Origin: Microstegium vimineum
Taxonomy: Eukaryota; Streptophyta; Magnoliopsida; Poales; Poaceae
Length of the DNA: 64,000 nucleotides
NCBI GenBank assembly: GCA_022036555.1
Contig: CM039137.1
Coordinates: 26,591,862-26,655,861 of the forward strand
Reading direction: 5' to 3'
A program made the translations under genes and the position numbers. This document shows, piece after piece, positions 29,844 to 41,500 of this stretch (within the stretch, counting starts at the first letter, position 1; each line of letters starts with the position of its first letter). Below the pieces are notes generated by a model. That model was not told where the DNA came from. It saw only the letters and a program-made list of their open reading frames with translations, and did no database searches.

Positions 29844-32800
29844 ATGGCGATCACAGCACAAACTCCCGACATCCTCGGCGAGCGCCAGTCCGGCCAGGAC
29901 GTCCGCACTCAGAACGGTAACCGCCGCCACCCCTTCCTTGCCACCAGATTCCGCCGCGGCGTGCGGGGTTTGTGAGATCTACTGTCCCGAGTACAAGTTC
30001 AGAAAAGCGATACTGAGCGGCTGCTTAAGCGCGCTAAAGCGCTAAGCGGGAGGTCTCCGCTTCGCTTCGGGACCTAAGCGGTCCCTAAGCGGTGCCGAGA
30101 CCTGAGAGGGAGGCTGGGAGAGGGAGCGGCCGAGCAGGGAGCTGCGGGAGCAGCAGCTGCCGGCTCCTGCTGTCCGCCGGCCGCGAGCCGCCGGGGCTGG
30201 GCGCCGTCGACGGTGTGGAGGAGCGGGAGGCGCGCACACAGGGACAGGGTCGCTGACCGGAGGAGCGGGAGGCGGGAGGGCGAGCCGGCGTGCTGTTGAT
30301 GAGCGCCCCGCCACCGAACCTGGGAGCGCCCCGCCGCCGCCGTGACCCTGAGTCTGAGCGCCGCCGCTGTTGCTGCGTGTCGAGCGTGAGTGGGGACTGG
30401 GGAGGGAGTTGCAGATGAGTTCCTTGTGGGCTGTGGGCTGTGACCTGCGTTGGTGTACCCTAAGGCCTCTGCCTTCTGCTGTGATGGGCCGATGCAGACC
30501 AGGCCCAAAACAATAGCCCACCACTGTGACAATGGCCAGATGGACTGCATGAGTTTGATTTGCTAATTTATGCTACTTCTTAAGTTGACAGCTTATTACA
30601 TGAATTTGATTTGCTACAGGACAAAACGCTTAAGCCCGCTTAAGCGCTAAGCGGCGGGTCACCTCTCGCTTAGCCCTTAGCGCTAAGCCATCTGGCCGAG
30701 CGTTGGCTTAATCACTTTTTTTTTTACTTGTTTGATCGCAGTGATGGCGTGCGGTGCGGTGGCCAACATCGTCAAATCCTCGCTCGGCCCCGTCGGTCTC
30801 GACAAGGTATGCGTACCTTTGGCTCTGATCTATGTAGTGTTTACATATCTCGCCCGCAGCCTTTTGTGATCCTGTCTTTATGTTTGTATATAAACCGCTG
30901 CATACTCAGAATCTCTGTTACTAGAATGGTATTTGTTCTCCTCGAAGTTTGGCTTATTGTACTGATAAGATGATGTTGATTTGAATACATAGTTAGCTAG
31001 CTGGGTTTTATCTTACAACACATTGGCTGATTAATTCATAGAGTGTATTCAGTTTGGGCCTGTTTGGATAGCGACCTGGCAGGCAGTGATCCCAGTCCCA
31101 GGCGATCGAAATTCAATGCCTGGGGACGCTGCCTGGGCCAGGCGGCTCCTGGCAGACGCGAACCAAACACGAAGAGCATGAGTCTATGATGTATGCATTG
31201 TACTCTAATCTAATAAGGAAAAACAAAAACTAATCAGTACAGTCTGCTTACAGATGCTAGTGGACGATATTGGTGATGTTACAATCACTAATGATGGAGC
31301 AACCATACTTAAGATGTTGGAAGTTGAGCACCCAGCTGCCAAGGTGATTCCTGGCAGCAAAATCTGAAAAAAAAAATGTTTTGATTGCTTCTTTGTGGAT
31401 AAATATATATTTTGCTATTGATTTCTAGGTTCTTGTTGAGTTGGCTGAGCTCCAAGACCGTGAGGTAGGAGATGGAACAACTTCCGTTGTCATCATAGCA
31501 GCAGAGCTGCTCAAGGTAATTAATGTTTCACTTTTCTCACTATTGTGAATTACCCTACCAGTTTTCAGCTGCACATGCATTAACACAGTTTTGTTTCTTA
31601 TTGTCAGAGAGGCAACGATCTTGTGAAGAATAAGATCCATCCAACCTCTATAATCAGTGGCTACAGGGTGCGTTATCAAGTCTCATTGTAGCTGTATTAG
31701 TATTTGAATTTAACTGGTCATTTCAGTGGCAAGATGACTGTAACTTACCTTTGTGGAATGCTTTTCCTTAATATTCTACCAGCTTGCTATGCGTGAAGCG
31801 TGCAAATATGTTGAGGAAAAGTTAGCAGTCAAGGTAAAAGAATGATGTATTTTTATTAAATACTGGAAGAATGCTTCCCCATTCCATTTTTATCGTCATA
31901 CTGATTTGAATATTCATCTACACTTTCAGGTTGACAAACTTGGAAAAGACTCACTTATGAACTCTGCAAAAACTAGCATGTCTTCGAAGTTGATTAATAG
32001 TGACAGTGATTTCTTTGCAAGTCTGGTAAGTTCTGTGGTAATTTTGACTTTAGGTTACTTAGAATTAGGTGATTCTTTAGTTGGTTCGTTTAGCTCTGTT
32101 GTTTTCACATATACACATGGTATTACTTTTGGTCTAAATGAGCCAGTGTGAATACTAACCATAAAGCCCTTTGGAACTCGTTGTAGGTTTGTTGTAATCC
32201 TATTTATCTAATGTTTTACTAAATACATGTCTTTACTTGTGCTCTGATTTGTGTTTTATAGTTTTCTAGAGAACAGAGATTGTTAATTATGCTCTTTTGT
32301 GTTTTCTGACCGACAGTTTGTTTATCCCAGGAGCTAACTGTTGGGGTTTCAACTATCTTTCAGTTAGCATAGCTTTCATGCTTTGAATTTGATGCAAGGT
32401 TGTCCTGACATTTATTTCTTATAGGTTGTTGAGGCTGTTCAAGCTGTGAAGACTACAAATGCCAAGGGAGAAGTGAAATATCCAATCAAGGTCAGTCAAA
32501 ACACATTTGATTCTAGCACAGCTCCACTAAATCTATTCAATCATAAGGATTTGCTTTGTGCAAATAGGGCATCTCTGGGAACTCCTTTTTGAACCATTCA
32601 TTCTCTGATGATTACTACTTTGTACTGGTCCATGCTGCCCATATTACCTTTTGGACAATATGTTCTGCAATAATAGTCAATTAAGATGTTACCTGCAGCC
32701 AGGGCAGGTACTGCCATGACCCTCCCCCTCCTCCCCTCAAAGCCAGCTAGCTAGCTAGGCTGAAGCATATCAACACCTAGTAAAAACACCTTCTTGTCCT

Positions 32801-35800
32801 GGCTCTGCCCCTGCTGCCTACTACAGCCACCTAACATGTCTTTGGACCCCTAGGTGGTCATTGCTGCGGTAATGACTGTAGATCAATGTCTTTGATAATG
32901 GGCTGCTCAGTACATGGGCAACAACTTCTAAAACTTGGATTATCGTTCTCTTTAACTCCTTGATTTTTGTGTTAAACTATTCTTATCATTGAACATATCC
33001 ATAAATTTAGCTTGTAACTATTGTTTTGTCTGATCTGCAGAGCATCAATATTTTGAAAGCTCATGGTAAAAGCGTCAAGGATAGTTACCTGCTAAATGGC
33101 TATGCACTAAACACAGGCCGTGCAGCTCAAGGAATGCCTACGAGAGTAACTCCTGCTAGAATTGCTTGTCTTGATTTTAACCTTCAGAAGACAAAAATGC
33201 AACTTGGTGTCCAAGTTCTCGTAACTGATCCAAGGGAACTTGAGAAGATTCGTCAGAGGTATTTGCAATCTGTGTTCCGATATCTCAGTTTGTTTGCCTA
33301 TTCTGGTAGAATCAGCACTGCAAATACAGTATTTATATCTTCTTGCATGTTACTTGTTTCTAATTTATTCAGCCAGATCTCTTCATCTTTTTTTTTCTTT
33401 TGGCTAGAAATTCATTGATTCATTCTGTTTTGAGGTCTCAAATGGTAATCCCTATTTGCTTGCTCTTTTTGTCAGAGAATCTGACATAATGAAGGAGCGA
33501 ATTGAGAAAATTCTCAAGGCTGGAGCTAATGTTGTGCTGACCACCAAGGGAATTGATGATATGTCCTTGAAGGTATATTTTTCATTATTCAGGCAGAAAG
33601 TGATTCTGTTGTATGTCCTATTATAGTTGTCTAGCACCAAAGCATTTTAGTTGCTCTGGTTAACTTTGCAACAGAATGGCACATTTTGCTTTCTTACTAG
33701 TAATCTTGGTTGTCCGATTCATTTTCCTTTTGCTGACACTTAATGTAGTATGTTTCATTTAACTAATTCTTGTAAAACTTACCAGAGCTTGCAGTAACAT
33801 ATTTTTGTCTACCTGCTCTGCTGTGGTTCTTGTAATCTCAAAATGAAGCTTCTCTTCCATGATTTAAATTGATTCTGATGATGCCATTTTAACATCTATT
33901 GGGAACTTATGATCTTTCCATGCTAATATTTGTACAGACATCTCATCCTGATGACTGTCACTGAATCACTCTGTTATTGTGTCATGAAACATATTTCAGT
34001 ACTTTGTTGAGGCTGGAGCGATTGCAGTAAGGCGTGTGCGCAAGGAAGATTTGCGCCATGTTGCCAAAGCCACTGGTGCAACTATGGTAACGAACTTTTA
34101 TTTATTAATTAAAGTTAAAATACAAAATAAAAAATGAGATCTGTTAGCACTCGAAGGTCAATAGTGTAGTTTAAATTAAAGTAAATAATTGATTTATGCC
34201 TATATATGTATACCGTATAAATAGGGATAAATGGCGTCTCTGATGTTTCATAGAAATTCTTTGTTACATCAGAATCAAAAGAAACAAAATATCTCGTTTG
34301 TGATGCGAATAGATTTTTTCTTTGAATTTCGAAATAAAGGTTCTTGTCATGCTTACATGACAAAATTTGAAAAAAAAATACTGACATAACTTCTATTCTT
34401 GAGTTTCTCTAGAATTAATGCAGAAGATGTGTTTAACTATGTGTTAATCATGATGCTGTTTGGCTGTGCATTATTAGAATTTTTGGTGGTTTAACAATTG
34501 AACCTTTCAGGTGAGTACATTTGCAGACATGGAGGGTGAAGAAACATTTGATTCATCATTCCTTGGTCATGCAGATGAAGTTGTGGAGGAAAGAATTGCT
34601 GATGATGATGTTATTCTGGTGAAAGGCACAAAGAACACCAGCGCGGTTTGTACTTTTTCCATACCAATTTTAAGCAAGTTTTCTATAAGAGGAGATTTAT
34701 TTTGAAGGTAATATCATAGTGCTTAATTTTCTATTGTGCAGGTCTCTATTATACTCAGAGGCGCAAATGACTTCATGCTTGATGAGATTGACCGGTCCTT
34801 GCATGATGCCCTGTGCATTGTGAAGAGAACCTTGGAATCAAATATGGTAATCCTTTTGTTTCCATTCTTTCATGTCATCATGTGTTGGTTACCTGCAGCT
34901 GAATAAGTCAATTCTTAGTGACAACTTTCTTCTGTGGCTTGTGCATTGAAGATTTTTCATGCCTGGAGTAACCTTATAGTTCAAAATGCAATTTGCTTTT
35001 ATTTATGAGTGGACCAAGTTCTACTTGTTAGTATGATGGTGCTAGTGTGTCAACATGTTTTGTATTGGTTATGTAGGTTGTTGCTGGTGGTGGTGCAGTT
35101 GAAGCTGCGTTGTCAGTTTATCTGGAGAACCTTGCAACCACCCTGGGTTCTCGGGAACAACTGGCAATTGCTGAATTTGCTGAATCTTTGTTAATCATAC
35201 CAAAGGTTTTTATCTGTTATATTTTACTAATACTCTTACCTTTTTCACCAATCTACATCGCATATTAATAACATGACCTTGCACCAACAGGTACTATCTG
35301 TTAATGCTGCAAAAGATGCAACTGAGCTTGTAGCAAAGCTTAGGGCATATCATCATACTGCTCAAACAAAGGCCGATAAGCAACATTATTCAAGGTAATG
35401 AACTAATGGCAACGTTGTCTTCAGTTATTTGATTAATAGAGCCCTTGATTCTTGTGTTTCATTTCTAAAGTTCTGTGGATGTGTATTTGGTTCTATTTCA
35501 TTGGTAAGTTTCTATGTATGTTATTATGTAGCACTATTTAGCCTGCCGTCAGGAAAATAAATGTACTGGCTCAATATTTGTGTGGCTAAACAATATCATT
35601 TAACTGTCTTGCGCTGTGCTAAGCTCGCTAAAGTACATTGAATCATTGAACTTCGTTTTATAATTACTGGTAACATACTAAACTTTTTGCCGGTGCAACT
35701 ACACCTAGATGAATTTTTTAAACCTGGTATTTTTTGTTTTCCATAAGGCCTTGTTCGGTTAGTTCCCAAACTGGGCCCCTCGGTTTGGGGACCAACCGAC

Positions 35801-36139
35801 CAAGCCCTAAATGGTTCTAGGTGTGATTTGCTTCTGCTACCTGGGCTGGGATTGCCATTAAGTTTACTTCCTTGTTGTGCAGTATGGGTCTTGACCTTTC
35901 TAAAGGCATCATTCGCAACAACCTTGAGTATGGCGTGATAGAGCCATCGATGAGCAAAGTGAAGATTATTCAGGTTGGACCTCTTGTTTCTTTCTCGTCA
36001 TGGTATTTTGTGATGTCCGAGTTCTATCCCATCATCTTTTTGGATCCTGTTGCAGTTTGCCACGGAGGCTGCCATTACTATCCTGAGGATTGACGACATG
36101 ATCAAGCTTACGAAGGAAGAGGGTAACGAAGAAGAGTAA
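29844..36139 (+). CDS. CCT1: T-complex protein 1 subunit alpha (CCT1/TCP-1 alpha)
   Basis: One of eight subunits of the cytosolic TRiC/CCT chaperonin, which folds actin, tubulin and other proteins with ATP. Seventeen exons: 29844-29916, 30742-30806, 31254-31343, 31429-31515, 31608-31667, 31783-31833, 31930-32025, 32425-32490, 33041-33258, 33476-33572, 34000-34086, 34511-34645, 34742-34846, 35077-35205, 35291-35394, 35883-35973, 36056-36139. They total 1638 nt, 545 residues, the normal length. Group II chaperonin motifs are present: SSLGPVGLDK, TNDGATILKML, the nucleotide-site GDGTTSVVI, the apical-domain GIDD, and the C-terminal catalytic-site stretch VAGGGAVEAALSVYL. All frames join without stops, so the gene looks intact. 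Several small transposons sit in its introns. The alpha assignment rests on the MAITAQTPDILGERQSGQDV start and overall likeness. Confidence 0.95.
30018..30705. repeat. CCT1 intron-1 insert bounded by GCTTAAGC/GCGCTAAGCG arrays
   Basis: Near 30023 the sequence GCTTAAGCGCGCTAAAGCGC, and near 30629 GCTTAAGCCCGCTTAAGCGC, are near-identical direct copies; both run on into TAAGCGG. Further TAAGCGG/GCTTAG motifs follow each (30070-30095 and 30666-30690). Because the units are near-palindromic, the ends also work as inverted repeats. The ~690-bp GC-rich interior holds no recognised gene. It looks like a transposon with subterminal repeats, type unknown. Confidence 0.5.
31054..31181. mobile_element. 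Small hAT-like MITE in CCT1 intron 2
   Basis: The left end GGGCCTGTTTGGATAGCG pairs imperfectly with the reverse complement of the right end (CTTCGTGTTTGGTTCGCG). CCTGGCAGG-type inner repeats form a strong fold. Length about 128 bp. Confidence 0.5.
35746..35810. mobile_element. Tiny foldback element in CCT1 intron 15
   Basis: GGCCTTGTTCGGTTAGTTCC and the reverse complement of the right end (GGGCTTGGTCGGTTGGTCCC) form an almost complete hairpin of about 65 bp. This resembles the minimal hAT-type foldbacks scattered in grass introns. Confidence 0.5.
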
Positions 36140-36426
36140 GCATCCCACCGTTAGGGGGTAGTGGACTCTTGTGTTATGGTTGGCATAGTGTGTAACATTT
36201 GTTTTCCACTTTTTGTTTAGCCCTTGCTAGCTATGGGCATTCGTGTAGGGTGTTGTAGGAAAACTGAGAATGGATATGTATCGGTGTATCCCTGTGGGGT
36301 GATGATGGCTCACGGGCGGATGAAATTTTGGGCCCAAAACAGTTCTATTTAAGGATTTATGTTGGACAATGGGACGGTTTCGTGTATTGATTAACTACTT
36401 GCGCGGAACACTGAATACATTCAGAG
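36140..36426 (+). other. 3' flank of CCT1
   Basis: Presumed 3' UTR and downstream DNA of CCT1. No other feature is seen before the MULE duplication at 36427. Confidence 0.5.
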
Positions 36427-36435
36427 CAACGAAAA

Positions 36436-37893
36436 GAGACTTTTACATGTATGTCATTAAAAAAGATATCTACCTATCAGTGTCTCTAAAAAGTTTAATC
36501 TATCGACAGTATTAAAAAAGATGACCTATCCATCAGTGTTCTTAAAAAGTTCAATCTATCGGCAGTGTACAAGTTTGAAACTTTTTACTCTCTCGCGTCA
36601 TTCCGTCACTTTTGGTCATTTTGTCACTCTTTTGTTTGATTTGTGCCGTTTGCCTGTACGAGTGGATCCGTTGTGGCAAATGACCTTTTGCTCCTTGCCA
36701 GCATGCTTCCCAACGGCAGCACTACTCTGTCGCCGCTGCCGCCACCACTGCTCTCCTAACGCCGCATCCTTCCCAGGCGCGGGGTGGCATCGACGCCATT
36801 GCGGTTGCCAAGGCTGCAGGAGCTCAACGCCACCAACAATTTGATGTCCGAGCTGATTCCGGCAGCGATGGCGTCGTTCCCGGCTGCGGAGCTCGACAGC
36901 AACGTCGGTCTGTGCAGCGCGCCGCTCCCGCCCCGTTGACATGTGGTCGTTCCTCGTCGACGCGCTCACGGCGGCGCGCGCGGAGGTGCCCTACTGCTGT
37001 GCGCTGCACGCCGGGACGACCAGGGACGCGGCCTCGAGTCCGAGCAGACGCGCGCCTTCGCGGTGCACGCGCGCCCGGCGCTCGCGGAGTTCGTCTTCGC
37101 CGCCGTCGTGGAGGCCGGGATGATGGCGGAGGACTGCGCGTGGGTCATCACCGACGGGCTCACGTGCCTCCTTGGCTCCATCAACCCGCCGCAGGGCGTC
37201 ATCGGGCTCGTGCCCCACGCGTCGCCACCGCGCGCCTGCGCAACGTCCGGAGGCGGTGGGCGCACAGGTTCATGCGCCGACACCGGGACGCCGATCTGGC
37301 TCAAGCCGAGATGGGATGCTACGCGCTGTGGGCGTACGACGCCGCACGGGCCGTCGTGTCCGCGGCCGAGCGCATGTGTGCAATGGAGTTTGGCATGTGT
37401 AGCAATGAAGGATGGGGTGGTTGTGGCCGGCACAATTTAGCATCATTGAGGATTTGATGGCCGGCTCCTTAGACTGTAGCATCGTGCATGGCAGCGCAAG
37501 GAAGGCAGAGCCACTCCGACGGACAAGGGGAGTGCGGTGGGGTGGCCTGAGCGCGTGCTGGCCAAGGCACGCGACTGGTTGCAGCTGCCTGAGTGGCCGG
37601 GACGCGCAACTGGTCGGGCGGTATGTGCGCGCAGATGGTCGGGCGGCGCAGGCTGCCGACAGCGTCGCGACGTCGGCATCCAGAGTGCCGGTATTGGGAA
37701 GCATGCTGGCAAGGGGCAATTGAGGTCATTTGCCATAGCGGATCCACTCGTCAGGACAGCCAAACAGCACAAATCAAACAGAAGACGGACAGAATGGCGC
37801 GAGAGAAAAAAAAGTTTCGAACTTATACACTGACGATAGATTGAACTTTTTAGGGACACTGATGAGTTTTTTAATGGCATGCACAAAAGTCTC
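36436..37893. mobile_element. Pack-MULE with ~200-bp terminal inverted repeats
   Basis: A perfect 9-bp duplication CAACGAAAA (36427-36435 and 37894-37902) flanks a 1458-bp element. Both ends start GAGACTTTT and show long inverted repeats. The right repeat spans about 37694-37893. The left spans about 36436-36712 and is longer because a terminal ~65-bp block (CAGTGT...AAAAAGTT...ATCTATCG) is repeated. Nine-bp duplications and long inverted repeats define Mutator-like elements. No transposase is present. The interior carries a piece of a glutamate-receptor gene, so it is a Pack-MULE. Confidence 0.88.
36940..37400 (+). pseudogene. Glutamate receptor-like (GLR) fragment captured in a Pack-MULE
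   Basis: Plant GLRs are ligand-gated cation channels. The plus-strand frame has FVFAAVVEAGMMAEDCAWVI, then TDGLTCLLGSINPPQGVIGL, which matches the ligand-binding (ANF-receptor) domain of plant GLRs. At about 37220 the match moves to another frame (WAHRFMRRHRDADLAQAEMG, then CYALWAYDAARAV), showing an internal indel. No channel pore or start is present. It is a non-functional gene piece that could be transcribed antisense or chimerically from the MULE. Confidence 0.72.
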
Positions 37894-37902
37894 CAACGAA
37901 AA

Positions 37903-38540
37903 CCTGTGCGCCTGTGTCTCCTCGGAGAATTCAGTGGAACAGCAGCTCGTAGTAGGAAAAGGCTCCGTGTTATACTGACAACTGGGCTGGGCTGCGTGAT
38001 TTTCTAGCACACTTTCATATTTAGATAGATCCGTCAGGACATGTATACTGGGAACAAATGAAATCGAAGGCGTGAAGATTAATTTTTATGGTCATATTTA
38101 AAGTATATTTGTAAGCTCACTAAATTCAGTCCAAAATGGACCGTCCTGCTGCAAGACACTGTTAGCAGTTCTCTAAGTGCAAAAACTAAATGGCCACCTG
38201 GTTTAGGCGACTCACATCGATCCATCCCAAAGTTGAGCACCGCCATCCAAAAATAAACACCTTTCGCATTCGTACAGTCGCACACTAGGGCTACAGTAGA
38301 AGGCCTGTAACACAATACTAGCCCGTTTGGAAATGTTACGTACTATTTTAAATTTTTAATCATAAAAAAAGTGCTCATGTTGATCCATTTCGAAGTCCAA
38401 CCCAGAGTGTTTCACTGAACATTCAAGCGTCCACAATGGCACAATGCTCGAGCTTCGAGGTGACCAAAGGTGTTCCGTGTCCATGAGGTCCAGACCGGGA
38501 AGGAGACGAGGTCCAAAAAAGCATCGATGAGGAGGGCAGG
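37903..38540. other. Intergenic DNA and 3' flank of the PHD-SWIB-GYF gene
   Basis: No gene is recognised. The part next to 38541 is the probable 3' UTR of the minus-strand gene. Confidence 0.45.
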
Positions 38541-41500
38541 CTACAGATGCAAGAAGAAGGCATCTCTAAGAAAGATGGCCTGCTCAGAAGTCTGCCACGT
38601 CTTCCACACTCGGAAGCCCTCGTCGAAGAAGCCCTTCCGTTTCCAATGCATCAGTTGCATCAGCGAGAATGGACCTCGAGTGTCTCCTTGAGGGTCCATG
38701 TAGTGCCACACGAGCGCTAAAGGTGACACGCCGTTCGTGGCTGCACGTGCTGGCCCGTGCTGCTCTGTCCGCAGAACTCCATTCATGGCCGCATGAGCTG
38801 GCTGTCGCTGCTCCGGCTGAAGAACCCCATTCATGGTTGCAGCTGCTGGCTCGCGCTGCTCCAGGTGAACATGCATCGCGTTGCCTTCTGGCTTATGTTG
38901 CATTATTGTGCGAGGATCCTCATCGTCATCACTGCTTAGATCGACGACTTCTACTACTTCATTAATCTTTGTCATGACAGCTTGCTGGGAGTGGTCACTT
39001 TCATCTTGGTCAATGTCCATGGCTTGAGTTGGGCTATCGTCTGCATTAACTTACAAAGATAAATGTGATCGCAGAAAAAGAGGAAACTGTTAGGAAGTTA
39101 ACGATATGATTGAGAATAGCATGTCACTGTGCAATGTCCTCACAGCAAAGAGCAAATGCACAGCTATTTCTACAGCAGGAGTACGATAAACACCAATACA
39201 TTCAGAATAGCAATCCATGTGTTTGAACGGGGAAAATGCAACAAATGCCCAGTCATCTGGACTACTTGACACTAAACCAATATGACCAAACTCGGAATTA
39301 TTAAGAAATGAGAGCCAACCATGCAAATATTAGAAACCTCTAGAAACTCTTGCAAGGATCCATCACATTAGCAAAGGTGTTCAGTAACAAACCTTGAGTA
39401 TCGTCCATTTGATAATGTAGTGCAGGATCAGGAGTAACACCACTGAGGCAGGCTTCATGAGCTACATGGATAAAATGAATACAATCCAAACTAGCAGCAT
39501 TAATTGCACAGGATCAATATATCAGAAGAAATGTTTTTTTTTGACGAAATGGATTTGTGATCAAGCAGTTCATAACTGACATGATCATTGATCATACAAA
39601 AGAGACAATATATTCAATTTTCTATCAACATTATACCCGCATGCAAACAAATGAATTATACACGTGGAGGTATTACATTATCACTGCTATTGAAGGTAAC
39701 ATTTGGTGGTCTATCAGGGTTTCTTGGCATCGCCATGCTAGACTTTTAGTATCTAGCGCAACCCACACGACTCAGTGATCCTATGGTTTTGGTGTTCAAT
39801 TGGTTTCAGAATTCCAGCTACTCGATATAACTAACAACCATAAAACATTTAAGCATTCCATCGTTTATTATCCTTATTAGTTTCAATCAAGTTCTAATTA
39901 AAACTTATATGCGCATAAAATATATCTCGGACTGGTTACATTGTTTTTGGGAACATCAAAAGTTGAATGAAAATACAAATCAAATTGGTTGTCTGATAAG
40001 TGTTAGAACTAGATAAGAATGAGAGTACAGAACCTTCATAAGGAGCTTCAGCAGTAGCATCACCTTGCTTAGATGCAACTGATGGCAGACGAAATCACCA
40101 AAATAGCCCATAGATAGCAATTAGTTACATAAGGGAAGTTATAAAGTAAACAAAGGAAAACAGGTAGCGTATTTTTCAAAACATCATATCTGAAACAAAC
40201 CTTCTGATGCTTCTTTGTTAGGAACGTTCAAACAATCATGTATTTTCTCTGTAGCACCTGGAACAAGCAAGTAAGTAGGCTTTAGTATTAGATGGAGAGC
40301 AAGCAAAATAAGCAGGTCTTTGCATCCGATGGCATTATAATGGCTTCCTAAAAGCATTAACTTAATTCTAAGTTTGGATATACGTAGTAGTAATTAGTTG
40401 ATGGCATGTTTTGTGGAGCTTCATCAGTATAACATCTTGCTACAATTAGTGATGATTTCCCCAACTAAGTAGATTCAACAGCACAGCATAGCAACCACAG
40501 CCAGCCCTTAGCAAGTAGAAAGAGATCAACCAAACTTGACATTAGTTCCATCTAGCAGTAAAAGGTCAGAATAGAGATTACTTAAAAGGAAAAGATCGAG
40601 AACAGAGAATTGTAACAGAGCCTCAGTCCTCCCAAAATATAAAATTAGAAAAATAAAAGGATGTAAGGCAAACAAATGTAGATTTTAATCATACCTTTTG
40701 ATGGTTCCCCATTAAGAACATTCAAAGAATCAACTGCTTGATGAGTGGCACCTGAAAACACGCAAGACAAACAGGTCTTGGTGTCAGAGAGTGACAAGGA
40801 AAACTACCATTAGTTTCACTTTGTCTATACTCAGTTTAAAATAACTCCTAGGAAAGAAAAAAAAAGGCTAGGCAGAATGCGAAATTGCTTCTTTTCCCTC
40901 AAATGTGCAGGATCATTGTCTTAAAAGAAGAGAATGGGAAATCCTTAAATACAATCGAACTTTAAGTGCAAAGCACGGTCAAAGCAAATACTTTAATCAC
41001 ACTGATACCAGAGCACACTATGAAGGATAACTAAGAAGGAAAACTAAAAAGTTTGGATGAGCCCCCTATTCCATGGCATGCTGCAGGATTATGAGCTTGT
41101 TTGGTACAGCTTATAAGCTGCTTATGGCTAATTAATATAATAATTTTATTAGTCATCGGTATTAAACTGTAACATCTAATGTTTATATCTCCTAAGATTC
41201 TAGCCTGTGCGGGAGCATTGCCATGGAGTAGTAAGTACAATATCTAAATAAATCAAACTCACAGTACACTAAACTGAAGTTTTCATAACTAAATATCACT
41301 TCTAATACTTCAAAACAGATGACACATGGCTTGCTGTATCATCTCCAATCAACTAGTCTGAATACGTGCATTCTAAATATAGCTAATAAACAACTGCAAC
41401 CTTGTAGGAACAGAATTCCATGTAGTAATAGATAGCCAGCTTTTGCAAGGTGCAAATAAATATATGCATATTTCAATTGTAATGGAAATTATGGTGTTAC

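Noticed and set aside
41095..41170. Another hAT-type MITE (TTTGGTACAGCTTATAAGC)
   Set aside because: Only one end is visible and no matching inverted end was found, so it is at most a fragment.
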